From contig CAJOMQ010000014.1 in assembly GCA_905236715.1 (NCBI GenBank), forward strand, positions 1 to 51,315: 51,315 bases of DNA. The letters run 5' to 3'. The notes below the pieces were generated by a model. That model made no database searches and was not told the origin of the DNA. It worked only from the letters and a program-made list of their open reading frames with translations. Positions 41,823 through 51,315 of the stretch are shown in pieces. The number at the start of each line of letters is the position of its first letter. Position 1 is the stretch's first letter. The translations under genes and the position numbers were made by a program. The stretch comes from an uncultured Bacilli bacterium. GTDB taxonomy: Bacteria > Bacillota_I > Bacilli_A > RFN20 > CAG-826.

Positions 41823-42799
41823 TATTGATTAAGTCCCCCTTTGATTTTATTAACGACATCGGCTTCCGCTAATTTATAAGCTACTCTTAGGGCACATTTA
41901 AAAGCATAAGCATCACTATTGCCATGCGCTTTAACAACCACACCATTGACACCTAATAGCATCGCGCCGCCAGTGCTTTTATAATCCATGGTTTCGCTCA
42001 TCTCTTTCACACCACCTTTAACATGAAGATAGCCGAGTTTCGTCCATAAATTTTTCTTAAACATTCCCTTCACTAAAAAGCCCATATATTTAGCAATGCC
42101 TTCACTAGCTTTTAAGAAAATATTACCGGTAAAACCATCGCAAACAACAACATCGGCCTCACCGCTTAAAGCACTACGGGCTTCAATATTTCCTTTAAAT
42201 CCGGGGAAATTAGCTTGTTTTAAAAGTTGATGTGCTTCTTTAACTTCTGGCGCACCTTTTTCTTCTTCGGTACCATTGCTTAATAAATAAACATTTGGTT
42301 CTTCTACACCATAAACAGCTTGTGAATATAAACGACCCATGGTGGCAAATTGCACTAATTCTTCGGGGGAATTTTCGTTGTTTGCCCCAATATCTAAAAT
42401 AACAACTTTTTGTCCCTTCTTTTGTGCCGGGAAAGGCGCCACTAAAGCTGCTCTTTTGACACCGGGAATCATTTTTAAATTAATCGTTGAGGCACTTAAA
42501 AAACCACCAGTTGAGCCACAAGAAATAACCGCATCTAAGTGTTCATCTTTCATGGTTTTAATAGCCACCATCATCGAAGAATTTTTCATATGCATCACTT
42601 CTAAAGCACCAGCATCCATCGGCACAACATCAGGAGCGTCAATAATACGACAAATTCCTTCTAATTTGGTTAATTCTTCTTTTTTTCCAACCGCGGTGAT
42701 TTCCACATCTTTTTTTTCATTAAGAAAATCAAGAATACCTTCCACAATCGCGGAAGATCCGTTATCACCACCCATGGTATCTACGACTAATTTAAGCAT
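41822..42799 (-). CDS. plsX: Phosphate acyltransferase PlsX
   Basis: 325 residues. It starts LKLVVDTMGGDNG; CGSTGGFLSA and VCDGFTGNIFLKASEG are family signatures. It makes acyl-phosphate for phospholipid synthesis. Own promoter and Shine-Dalgarno CGAGGT. First gene of the plsX-rnc-ftsY-ylxM-ffh unit. Confidence 0.97.
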   Translation of the reverse strand: MLKLVVDTMGGDNGSSAIVEGILDFLNEKKDVEITAVGKKEELTKLEGICRIIDAPDVVPMDAGALEVMHMKNSSMMVAIKTMKDEHLDAVISCGSTGGFLSASTINLKMIPGVKRAALVAPFPAQKKGQKVVILDIGANNENSPEELVQFATMGRLYSQAVYGVEEPNVYLLSNGTEEEKGAPEVKEAHQLLKQANFPGFKGNIEARSALSGEADVVVCDGFTGNIFLKASEGIAKYMGFLVKGMFKKNLWTKLGYLHVKGGVKEMSETMDYKSTGGAMLLGVNGVVVKAHGNSDAYAFKCALRVAYKLAEADVVNKIKGGLNQ

Positions 42800-42817
42800 C
42801 TTGTTTACCTCGTAAGT

Positions 42818-42846
42818 ATTTTAGCAATATCATAGCATTAAAACAA
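42818..42846 (-). promoter_or_regulatory. plsX promoter
   Basis: Minus strand: -35 TTGTTT (42841-42846), 17-nt spacer, -10 TAAAAT (42818-42823). The -35 box is one arm of the hairpin AAACAAT/ATTGTTT (42841-42859) after recG. Confidence 0.55.
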
Positions 42847-42859
42847 TTCTAGATTGTTT

Positions 42860-44860
42860 TTAGCCTTTCGTAATTGGATTTAATGCAATATCGCGTTTGG
42901 CTTTTTTAATGATTGGTTGGTAATTTTTGTTATGTTTATCAGAAATAATCTTTTTTGCATCATCACGAGCCACAATAAATATTTTGTAATCGTTCACAAT
43001 ATTTAAAAAAGCAAAGTCTGGTAAGCCAGATTGACGGTTGCCCGCTAATTCACCGGGCCCACGTAATTTTAAATCTTGCTCGGCAATCGCAAAACCATCT
43101 TCACTTTGACATAATATTTCTAATCTTTCTTTCGCTTCTAAATCATCTTCATCTAAAGTTAATAAGCAAGTAGAAGGGTTTCCATCACGGCCAATTCTTC
43201 CACGTAATTGGTGTAAGGATGCTAAACCAAAATTAGAGGCATCATAAATAACCATCAAATTGGCTTTTTTCACGTCAATTCCCACCTCAATGACAGGCGT
43301 GGACACTAAGATTGGTAAAGTTCCATCATAAAATTTTTCTAGAACTTCTTCTTTTTCGATTGGCTTCATTTTTCCATGCAATAAGCCAACTTTTCCGGGG
43401 AATTTTAATAAATAACGAGCATATAATTTTTCCACTGAATATCTTTCATCTTCGCGATAATCAATAAGTGGGGCCACAATATAAATCTGTCTATTTTCTT
43501 TTAATGATTCGCGGACTTTATCGTAAATAATATTATCTTCAGAAGCCACGATAGAAGTTTCGACAGTTCTTTTCTTGCTGGGGAAAGAAGTTAAAGTGGA
43601 AATATCTAAATCCCCATATAAAGTTAAAGCTAAGGAGCGGGGAATCGGTGTAGCGGACATCATTAATAAATCGGTATGTTCACCTTTATCCGCAAGCATG
43701 ATACGTTGATTAACACCAAAACGATGTTGTTCATCAATAATGGCTAAACCTAGAGAAGAATATTTCACGGCTTTCGTGAATAAGGCATGAGTGCCAATAA
43801 CAATATCAATAGAGCCATCCATCAAATCATCGTAAATAATTCTTTTTTGTGATATGGGAGTGTTGCCTAATAATAAGGCGATTTTGATTTTGGTTCCCGC
43901 AAAGATTTGCTTAGCATTTTCATAATGTTGTCGAGCTAAAGCATCAGTGGGCGCCATCAAAGCACCTTGATCACCTCTTAAATAATTAGCGTATAAAGCA
44001 ATAAATGACACTAATGTTTTACCAGTGCCGACATCACCTTGTAACAAACGATACATCAAAGAATTTTGATTCATATCTTCAATGATCTCTTCACTCGCTT
44101 TTCTTTGATCTTCCGTGAGGGTAAAAGGTAATGTTTTTAACCATGGTTCGCATAAAGATAAATCAATTGGTTCTTTTTTTATTTTGGCTAATGATTTATT
44201 TTCTTCACGAATCAATTGGTTTTTTAAAGAAAATAAAAGGGCTTCTTCATATTTTAAATGACGAAGGGATTGTTTTATTTGCTCGTAATTAGTGGGAAAA
44301 TGCGCCCATGCAATCGCCTCTTTTCTTTCACAAAGACGATATTTGTTTACTAGCTCATAAGGGATAATTGTGTGGATATCATTTTCCACTTGGGCATAAC
44401 TTCTTTTCACTAAAGAAGAAAATAAATATTGTTGGAAATCTTGGGGTAGGGAATAAATTGGTTTAATTCTTTGTTCCGCGGGAATTTCCCCTTTATAAAT
44501 ATTCACTAAATTAATTTCGTTTCTTTTTTTATCAAAAACGCCGACGAGAGTAAAATTTTCTTCTAAATTAATTATTTTATTTAAATAAGGACGATTATAA
44601 GCGACAACGCGGAAAAAAGTCCTTTTTACAGTCATATAATCAAAAGTGGTTATATTCATATTATGAGCTTTGACTAATTTGGGAATTGAGATGATTTTTC
44701 CTAATAAAACGACACGTTGTTTATCCAATAAATTTCTCTCTTCAGTATAGAAAAAATTTTCATACCGCCGTGGGAGATGATTAATCACCTCCATGGGTGT
44801 ATAAATATTCATTTGATTTAATAGATAATTTAAACGGTTTGATTTAGTAAGTTTTTCCAT
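42860..44860 (-). CDS. recG: ATP-dependent DNA helicase RecG
   Basis: 666 residues. The N-terminal wedge/OB domain precedes helicase motifs LLQGDVGTGKTLVSF (Walker A), IIDEQHRFGV (DEQH) and LMMSATPIPRSL. GRIGRDG is motif VI. It regresses stalled replication forks. No Shine-Dalgarno; a perfect -10 TATAAT (44871-44876) lies 10 nt before the ATG, so the leader may be 3-4 nt. Confidence 0.97.
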   Translation of the reverse strand: MEKLTKSNRLNYLLNQMNIYTPMEVINHLPRRYENFFYTEERNLLDKQRVVLLGKIISIPKLVKAHNMNITTFDYMTVKRTFFRVVAYNRPYLNKIINLEENFTLVGVFDKKRNEINLVNIYKGEIPAEQRIKPIYSLPQDFQQYLFSSLVKRSYAQVENDIHTIIPYELVNKYRLCERKEAIAWAHFPTNYEQIKQSLRHLKYEEALLFSLKNQLIREENKSLAKIKKEPIDLSLCEPWLKTLPFTLTEDQRKASEEIIEDMNQNSLMYRLLQGDVGTGKTLVSFIALYANYLRGDQGALMAPTDALARQHYENAKQIFAGTKIKIALLLGNTPISQKRIIYDDLMDGSIDIVIGTHALFTKAVKYSSLGLAIIDEQHRFGVNQRIMLADKGEHTDLLMMSATPIPRSLALTLYGDLDISTLTSFPSKKRTVETSIVASEDNIIYDKVRESLKENRQIYIVAPLIDYREDERYSVEKLYARYLLKFPGKVGLLHGKMKPIEKEEVLEKFYDGTLPILVSTPVIEVGIDVKKANLMVIYDASNFGLASLHQLRGRIGRDGNPSTCLLTLDEDDLEAKERLEILCQSEDGFAIAEQDLKLRGPGELAGNRQSGLPDFAFLNIVNDYKIFIVARDDAKKIISDKHNKNYQPIIKKAKRDIALNPITKG

Positions 44861-44881
44861 TTGTTAGTCAATTATAGATAA

Positions 44882-44899
44882 GGAGGGAATAATCCCTCC
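44882..44899. other. Perfect hairpin upstream of recG
   Basis: GGAGGGA, 4-nt loop, TCCCTCC. No T-run follows on the minus strand, so it is not a standard terminator. It lies just upstream of the recG -10 box, in the -35 region. Confidence 0.4.
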
Positions 44900-44926
44900 A
44901 TCATCATCACATTTAAGAAGAAATAA

Positions 44927-45967
44927 TTATTGAATTCTTCCTTTATTTTTGCCTTTTGAAGCATGGACGAGAACACTACGTCCAGTGGAAGCGGATTTTT
45001 CATTAACCCAGGCCTCCGCTTCAGGTTTGGTATTGAATAATTTAATAACTTTATCACTACCAGCGATTTTCACTTGCCATTTATTATCGCTAGCTCTCTT
45101 ACTGACGTGATAGGCAGCATTAGAAGCAGGGGCTTTCTTTTCCGCTTTTGGAGCTTCCGCTTTAGCACTTGTTTTAGTAGCAGGAGCCTTTTTAGCAGCA
45201 GGTTTAGTTTCTGCTTTTTTAGCAGGAGCCGCTTTCTTTTCGGCTGGTTTATTTTCTTTTTTGGCAGCAGGGGCTTTCTTTTCAGCGGGCTTTTTAGCAG
45301 GTTGTTCTTCTTTGGCCTCTTCTTGAGCAGGAGCAGGTTGTTCTTCTACTTTAACTTCTTCTGGCTTTTGTTCTTGTTGAACTGGTTCTTCAACTTTTTC
45401 TTCCGCTTTTGGTTGTTCTTCTACTTTTTCATTAGCGGAAGGATCATTTTTAATTTTTAAGACAATGATATCTTCATCATCTTGTTTTTCACTAATGGCT
45501 TTAGGGGCCTCTTCGGATTTTTGTTCTTCTAACTGAGGAGCCTTTTCACCAACCGCGGCTTCAATAACGTATTGATCGTTATACCATTGACACACACGGT
45601 TTGCGGTTTTTAATAAACGCGCAAGAGCGATAAGTGGAAATACAGCAGTGAATGATAATACAAGGGTGAAAATAAAGTAGCTCAATAAAGAACCTTTTTT
45701 CTTTATCCCTGTTTTATCAGCGTAAAAATAAATTCTCGTGGGCATTTTAATTTCCCAAATAATTAATGGGATCCCTAATGTAATAATAGAAAGGAATAAA
45801 GCACCGACAAAATGCATTAGTTTTTTGCCAGAAATATCTAATTTTTCTTTAATTCTATTAAGGTCTTTTCCTAAACGTGTTAAGACCACAAGGTCATAAA
45901 TACCTAAAGTAATTAAACCGAGAAAAATCACTTTGACTAGTCCTCGATTTGTTGCACATCTCTCCAT
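44927..45967 (-). CDS. Membrane protein: DUF4234-like head, Lys/Ala/Pro-rich linker, DUF2188-like tail
   Basis: 346 residues from the ATG at 45967 (Shine-Dalgarno GGAGG 8 nt ahead; the frame opens at a TTG at 45982). Residues 1-125 hold three or four hydrophobic helices (LVKVIFLGLITLGIYDLVVL...) resembling DUF4234. Residues about 140-285 are low-complexity: first acidic EEQPK repeats, then histone-H1-like PAEKKAP/AKK repeats. The last 60 residues (YHVSKRASDNKWQVKIAGSD ... KPEAEAWV) resemble DUF2188. It could be a membrane-anchored tether for nucleic acid or ribosomes; unproven. It sits between fakA and recG. Confidence 0.75.
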   Translation of the reverse strand: MERCATNRGLVKVIFLGLITLGIYDLVVLTRLGKDLNRIKEKLDISGKKLMHFVGALFLSIITLGIPLIIWEIKMPTRIYFYADKTGIKKKGSLLSYFIFTLVLSFTAVFPLIALARLLKTANRVCQWYNDQYVIEAAVGEKAPQLEEQKSEEAPKAISEKQDDEDIIVLKIKNDPSANEKVEEQPKAEEKVEEPVQQEQKPEEVKVEEQPAPAQEEAKEEQPAKKPAEKKAPAAKKENKPAEKKAAPAKKAETKPAAKKAPATKTSAKAEAPKAEKKAPASNAAYHVSKRASDNKWQVKIAGSDKVIKLFNTKPEAEAWVNEKSASTGRSVLVHASKGKNKGRIQ

Positions 45968-46040
45968 AATAAGTGCCTCCAATATTTAATATGATAACAA
46001 TATTTTCTTATTATTGAAAATATTTATATGAAAAGTTAAA

Positions 46041-46063
46041 GAAAAACGCCGCATTAACGGCGT
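46041..46063 (-). terminator. Terminator after the fakA-like gene
   Basis: Minus strand: ACGCCG TTAATG CGGCGT followed by TTTTC, about 8 nt after the stop codon. Confidence 0.8.
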
Positions 46064-46070
46064 ATTTATT

Positions 46071-47774
46071 TTATTCGACACCTATTAGGAAGGAATAAAC
46101 GGGTTGTTGTCCCATGTGGAGGTCAACATCAACATCGGGATATAATTCACTAATTTTATCAACGATTTCTCCCGCTTCTTGTTCGCTGATATCTTCACCA
46201 ACAATAAGAGTGACAAGAGAAGATTCTTCATTAATCATTTTGCTTAATAAATCGAATAATGTTTCTTTTTTATCTTTGCTTACGGAAACAATATCTTTTT
46301 CCATGATACCGATGAAATCATCTTTTTTCATCTTTAAGCCATTCATTTCGGTATCTCTAATAGCGAATGTTACTTCGCCAGAAATAACCGTTTTTAAGGC
46401 TGATTTCATTTCGGTAAAATTATCTTCCGCGGATACTTCGGGATTAAACATAATGGAAGAAGTGATACCTTGAGGGATCGTTTTACTAGGAACCACGAAC
46501 ACTCTAGTGTTTTCATCTTCCACCATTTCCGCGGCTTGCGATGCCGCCATAATAATATTGGAATTATTCGGGAAAATATAAACATTATCAGCGTTAGCTT
46601 TTTTAATGGCTTCCACAAAATCTTCACTCGATGGATTCATGGTTTGTCCACCTTTAACGATTTGGCTGAAACCGATATCATTAAAGAATTGCGCGATACC
46701 ATCACCAGAAGCGACACCGATAAGAGCGAATGGTTGTCTGGGTGTTTCTTCTTCTTTTTGTTGATCAGCGATATTACGCATTTCGGCAATCATATCATCT
46801 TCTTCGTAGACTTCGTTACCACTACCACCATTTTTAATGTCGTGATGTTGCTCAGTCATATTAGCAATAGAGATTTTTAAGAATTCACCAAATTGTTGCG
46901 CGTAATTTAAGATATTGCCAGGAAATAATGTATGAATATGTACTTTCACTAAATCTTCATCTCTCACCATAACAAGAGAAGTACCATGACTCATCAAAAT
47001 ATTGGTGAAACGTTTTTCATTAAATGTCTTTTTCGTTCCTTCTGGTCCTAATTGTAATAAGAAGACGGTACAATAACCAAATTCATCTTCTTCCATGGAG
47101 GCACCAGCAGCGACTATAGGATTATCTTTATCAACGGAAGTCGCTAAACTACGTTCAATGATATCGCCTTTAATCGCGGCGTACATACCTTCGAAAATTT
47201 TAATTAAACCAGCGCCGCCAGAATCAACGACACCGACTTCTTTTAATACTGGTAGTAACTCAGGAGTTCTTTTTAAAGATTCTTTGGCTTCTTGAATTAA
47301 TAATTCAAAAGCTTTTTCAATGCTCATTGAAGCATTAACTTTTTCATGGAGATATTGAGAAGATTCTCTCACTACCGTTAAGATAGTACCTTCAACTGGT
47401 CTTACCACCGCTTTATAGGCGACTTCGACACCTTTTTGTAAAGCATCGGATAAGCCAACAGCGTTAATTTCTTGTTTTCCTTCTAAGCCTTGGGAGAAAC
47501 CACGGAATATTTGACTGGTGATAACTCCAGAATTGCCTCTGGCCCCCATTAATAGACCGCGAGAAAAAGATTTCGCGATTTCATATACACTACTATCGTT
47601 GCGGTTTTGGATTTCTTTAGCGCCACTGGTCATGGTTAAATTCATATTCATACCAGTATCGCCATCGGGGACAGGGAAAACATTTAATGCATCAATTTCC
47701 GGATAAAAATTGTAGAGATTGTTTCCACCGGAAATGAACATTTGTTTAAGAGTTTGTCCATTGATAATTTTCAT
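46071..47774 (-). CDS. DAK2/DegV-type protein, fatty acid kinase FakA-like (YloV)
   Basis: 567 residues. The N-terminal DhaL (DAK2) domain has the nucleotide/Mg site NVFPVPDGDTGMNMNLTM and SGGAGL. The middle and C-terminal domain (about 330-567) is DegV-related. FakA phosphorylates FakB-bound fatty acids for membrane lipid synthesis, which fits plsX three genes away. No clear Shine-Dalgarno; it starts 4 nt after the yloU-like gene. Confidence 0.92.
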   Translation of the reverse strand: MKIINGQTLKQMFISGGNNLYNFYPEIDALNVFPVPDGDTGMNMNLTMTSGAKEIQNRNDSSVYEIAKSFSRGLLMGARGNSGVITSQIFRGFSQGLEGKQEINAVGLSDALQKGVEVAYKAVVRPVEGTILTVVRESSQYLHEKVNASMSIEKAFELLIQEAKESLKRTPELLPVLKEVGVVDSGGAGLIKIFEGMYAAIKGDIIERSLATSVDKDNPIVAAGASMEEDEFGYCTVFLLQLGPEGTKKTFNEKRFTNILMSHGTSLVMVRDEDLVKVHIHTLFPGNILNYAQQFGEFLKISIANMTEQHHDIKNGGSGNEVYEEDDMIAEMRNIADQQKEEETPRQPFALIGVASGDGIAQFFNDIGFSQIVKGGQTMNPSSEDFVEAIKKANADNVYIFPNNSNIIMAASQAAEMVEDENTRVFVVPSKTIPQGITSSIMFNPEVSAEDNFTEMKSALKTVISGEVTFAIRDTEMNGLKMKKDDFIGIMEKDIVSVSKDKKETLFDLLSKMINEESSLVTLIVGEDISEQEAGEIVDKISELYPDVDVDLHMGQQPVYSFLIGVE

Positions 47775-47778
47775 AATT

Positions 47779-48123
47779 TTAGTTTGCGGAAATATCTAAT
47801 GCAAATACATTAACTTCGCGACACAATTTTGGAAAAATTCTATCAAGACGATATTTGATAGATTTACGACACTCACTGAGTGCTTCGGTAATTTTAATCC
47901 CTTGTGCCAAGACTAAGTAAACATTTAAAGCAAAGGTACCATCGGATTTTCTTTTCACGATAATGCCTTCCTCCGCTTTTCCTTTCTTGGTTTTTTGAGA
48001 TTGGCTACGACGGGTAGCTTCTAGATTAGCGATAGCCACCACTCCATAACAATTGATGACAGCTTCATAAGTGACATCAATAATTTTCTTTATATCAGGG
48101 GTGGTATTTTCAAGCTTTGCCAT
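47779..48123 (-). CDS. Asp23/Gls24 family protein (YloU)
   Basis: 114 residues. It has the family's helix-strand pattern with CYGVVAIA, GIIVKRKSDGTFALNVYLVLAQG and the end AREVNVFALDI-like (CREVNVFALDISAN). It is always paired with FakA in Firmicutes. Strong promoter (48147-48175); the Shine-Dalgarno AAGG lies in a small hairpin TGCCT/AGGCA. Confidence 0.92.
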   Translation of the reverse strand: MAKLENTTPDIKKIIDVTYEAVINCYGVVAIANLEATRRSQSQKTKKGKAEEGIIVKRKSDGTFALNVYLVLAQGIKITEALSECRKSIKYRLDRIFPKLCREVNVFALDISAN

Positions 48124-48146
48124 AATTTGCCTTTCAAGGCATTTGT

Positions 48147-48175
48147 ATTTTACTAGCCTCTATATTTGTTGTCAA
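48147..48175 (-). promoter_or_regulatory. yloU-fakA promoter
   Basis: Minus strand: perfect -35 TTGACA (48170-48175), 17-nt spacer, -10 TAAAAT (48147-48152). Confidence 0.7.
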
Positions 48176-48206
48176 GCACATACACATGCGCGTATACGCT
48201 TGAAGA

Positions 48207-49436
48207 CTATTGTGATTGCTTTTCAAATTTCTTTTCAAATAAATTCAAAAGGGTGAAAAAACTACCCAAGCAATCAGCGTAACTAACCACAAGATGATTA
48301 CCAAAATCATCCTTGAATAAAGATATAATTCCGGATTCATCAGGTTCTATTTCAATTTGCGTCCGGCAATAATTTGGTAAAGATAAATTATTCTTAATCG
48401 TGCCAGAAAAGCCAACTGCATGATCCGCGACTAAATCCGGAGTGATTTTGGCGATGGTCACTTTTCCTAATGGCATTTCTCCTTTAATACCAATCCCTAA
48501 TCCACTTTCAAAATGGGTGGTTAAAGTATAATCATTACACATATTAAGTGGTAATGTACAATGAGCGAAAAGAATGGTGTTTTCTTTGAAATTGACACGA
48601 CTTGGATTAGCTTGGAAAGATGGTAATCCGGTAATCGCGCGTAAAAAATGCATTGTTAATAAAGAGGGAACATCTCCTTCACAAGTCGCGGTGATACCTT
48701 CTTCATTTAATAAAGCAAAAGCTAAACAAGATGTGTTTTTATATTTTCCCAATAAATCAAAGCAACGCACCGTTAAACCTGATAAGTGATATTTATCAAT
48801 TAATCGCTTTAAGGCGCTATAAATATATAACGCACCATCAAGGGTGTCTTTATTTTTGAATTTCTTATTTAAAGTGGCAAAATGAGGGATTTCCACCATT
48901 TCTTTTTTATCGATTTCTGAGAAAAATTCTTCCATCGAAATATCAATTAAATGAAGGTGAAATTTATCTTCCACAAGTTGATAATCAACTTGACTAGCAA
49001 TGAGCCAATCAGAAGGATGACCAATGACACCTAAATTTTGGTCTTGTAAATAATTATAGGCGTTGATGACATTCGCGGTTTCTTTAATCGCGTCAGCGAT
49101 TTGATCTTCCCCACCGGTAAAGACTAAAGAAATTAATTTTTGTTGACTGCAATAAGTCTTAATTTCTAAACAGGCTGGTAAAGAATTATTTTTTCCGTTA
49201 CTAAGTAGAATAATTGGCTCTTTTAATTTGGGAAGTAATTCTAAAAAGAGAGGTTCACTACCACCAGATTCCACGAAAACCATACTAAAGGGGGCGGAAT
49301 CATCGTTTTCTAATAAAATGATATCGTCATTGATGAGTTCGTTATTTATTTCTTCTAAAAAATTGTTGTTTTCTTTAATGGCTTGTTTTTCTTTTTTAAA
49401 TAAAGTACTTTGTAAACGGATAACATTGATATTCAT
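48207..49436 (-). CDS. L-fucose/L-arabinose isomerase-like protein (COG2407)
   Basis: 409 residues resembling the FucI/AraA-like fold. The conserved catalytic-site-like segments are VRCFDLLG (Asp), ATCEGDVPSLLTMHFLRAITG (the CEGD motif, Glu) and a later His in VADHAVGFSG. It would interconvert an aldose and ketose; the sugar is unknown, and no sugar operon is adjacent. Shine-Dalgarno GGAGAT and -10 TATAAT upstream. It lies between the rRNA operon and yloU, where rpmB sits in Bacillus. Confidence 0.8.
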   Translation of the reverse strand: MNINVIRLQSTLFKKEKQAIKENNNFLEEINNELINDDIILLENDDSAPFSMVFVESGGSEPLFLELLPKLKEPIILLSNGKNNSLPACLEIKTYCSQQKLISLVFTGGEDQIADAIKETANVINAYNYLQDQNLGVIGHPSDWLIASQVDYQLVEDKFHLHLIDISMEEFFSEIDKKEMVEIPHFATLNKKFKNKDTLDGALYIYSALKRLIDKYHLSGLTVRCFDLLGKYKNTSCLAFALLNEEGITATCEGDVPSLLTMHFLRAITGLPSFQANPSRVNFKENTILFAHCTLPLNMCNDYTLTTHFESGLGIGIKGEMPLGKVTIAKITPDLVADHAVGFSGTIKNNLSLPNYCRTQIEIEPDESGIISLFKDDFGNHLVVSYADCLGSFFTLLNLFEKKFEKQSQ

Positions 49437-49493
49437 AAGGTCTTATCTCCAAAATCATTATATGATAATTATTTATCTTAATAAATAAAAAAA

Positions 49494-49600
49494 GCCCGGC
49501 GGCTCGCTATTTTGTCCTTGCGGATATTTTCGCCACTACGGTGCTTAACTTCTGTGTTCGGGATGGGAACAGGTGATCCACCGCGCCATCGCCACCAGAC
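49494..49600 (-). rRNA. rrf: 5S ribosomal RNA
   Basis: Minus strand. The typical 5S sequence GTCTGGTGGCGATGGCG...CACCTGTTCCCATCCCGAACACAG (motif read in parts) is present, with the 3' strand GCCGCCGGGC closing the terminal helix. A run of seven T follows directly. Ends are estimated to within a few nt. Confidence 0.95.
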
Positions 49601-49610
49601 TTTTTTATTC

Positions 49611-49626
49611 GAGAGATTGTTCTCTC
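49611..49626 (-). other. Hairpin in the 23S-5S spacer
   Basis: GAGAGA ACAA TCTCTC, the usual short processing hairpin just ahead of 5S in Bacilli rRNA operons. Confidence 0.5.
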
Positions 49627-49721
49627 AAAACTGAATATTACCACATGTTGCTCTTCTTGTTAATAAGAAACTTAAATTTTATTTTTTGTCTTTTTACTTA
49701 GTAAAAATCTTAAGAAATTAA

Positions 49722-51315
<1,594 letters not shown>

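Noticed and set aside
44882-44899. Hairpin before recG as an intrinsic terminator
   Set aside because: No T-run follows on the transcribed strand; listed only as a hairpin.
45074-45460. Phe/Ser-rich plus-strand frame
   Set aside because: It is the antisense of the Lys/Ala/Glu-rich linker and has no ribosome site.

Overview
This window reads as chromosomal DNA of a low-GC Gram-positive bacterium of the Bacilli/Mollicutes-relative type. The evidence is an A+T-rich sequence, a Gram-positive PolC-type replicative polymerase, and a gene order closely matching the Bacillus subtilis yloU-yloV-recG-plsX-rnc-ftsY-ylxM-ffh-rpsP-rimM-trmD-rplS-rbgA-rnhB-dprA-topA-xerC-rpsB-tsf-pyrH-frr-uppS-cdsA-dxr-rasP-polC backbone. 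Core genes read full length with UGA as a stop, so this is not a Mycoplasma-type code. AGG and CGG occur at conserved arginine positions, so no Arg-codon reassignment is evident. The organism is probably uncultured; I cannot name a species.

Layout. Positions 1-4.8 kb: a phytoene-desaturase-like FAD oxidoreductase and a type II cation P-type ATPase. The ATPase leader looks like a yybP-ykoY (Mn2+) riboswitch placed directly behind a tRNA-Leu(CAA) gene. Positions 4.8-6.8 kb: htpG with two tandem CIRCE operators. Positions 6.9-12.3 kb: accessory region, with a five-gene operon (small HTH regulator, zinc-ribbon membrane protein, SPFH-GYF_2 protein, small membrane protein, coiled/zinc-ribbon protein), a short predicted RNA or 25-codon ORF, and a helical protein of unknown function. 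Positions 12.5-17.3 kb: a membrane acyltransferase, an AMP-forming acyl ligase, a nucleotidase lipoprotein and a DJ-1 protein, interleaved with tRNA-Leu(CAG) and an aberrant tRNA-Arg(CCG). Positions 17.4-29.7 kb: tRNA-Pro(CGG), polC, frameshifted rseP, dxr, cdsA, uppS, then frr, pyrH, tsf, rpsB. Positions 29.7-36.4 kb: xerC, topA, frameshifted dprA, rnhB, rbgA, lepB, rplS. Positions 36.5-38.5 kb: rpsP-khpA-rimM-trmD, the only plus-strand genes, inverted in place. Positions 38.5-49.4 kb: ffh, ylxM, ftsY, rnc, plsX, recG, a DUF4234/DUF2188-like membrane protein, fakA-like and yloU-like genes, and a fucose-isomerase-like gene. Positions 49.5 kb to the end: 5S rRNA and the 3' part of 23S rRNA.

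Themes. Translation, protein targeting, envelope lipid/isoprenoid synthesis and replication genes make up the backbone. Three features recur. (1) Single tRNA genes, all with C at anticodon position 34, are embedded in mRNA units, three of them starting 2-3 nt after a stop codon. (2) Several first genes have a -10 box ending 6 nt before the ATG and no Shine-Dalgarno, suggesting leaderless mRNAs. (3) There are structured leaders (Mn riboswitch, a three-helix rpsB leader, an rplS leader). Two core genes (rseP, dprA) each carry a one-base frameshift, either assembly error or real decay. All calls come from reading the sequence; no searches were run.
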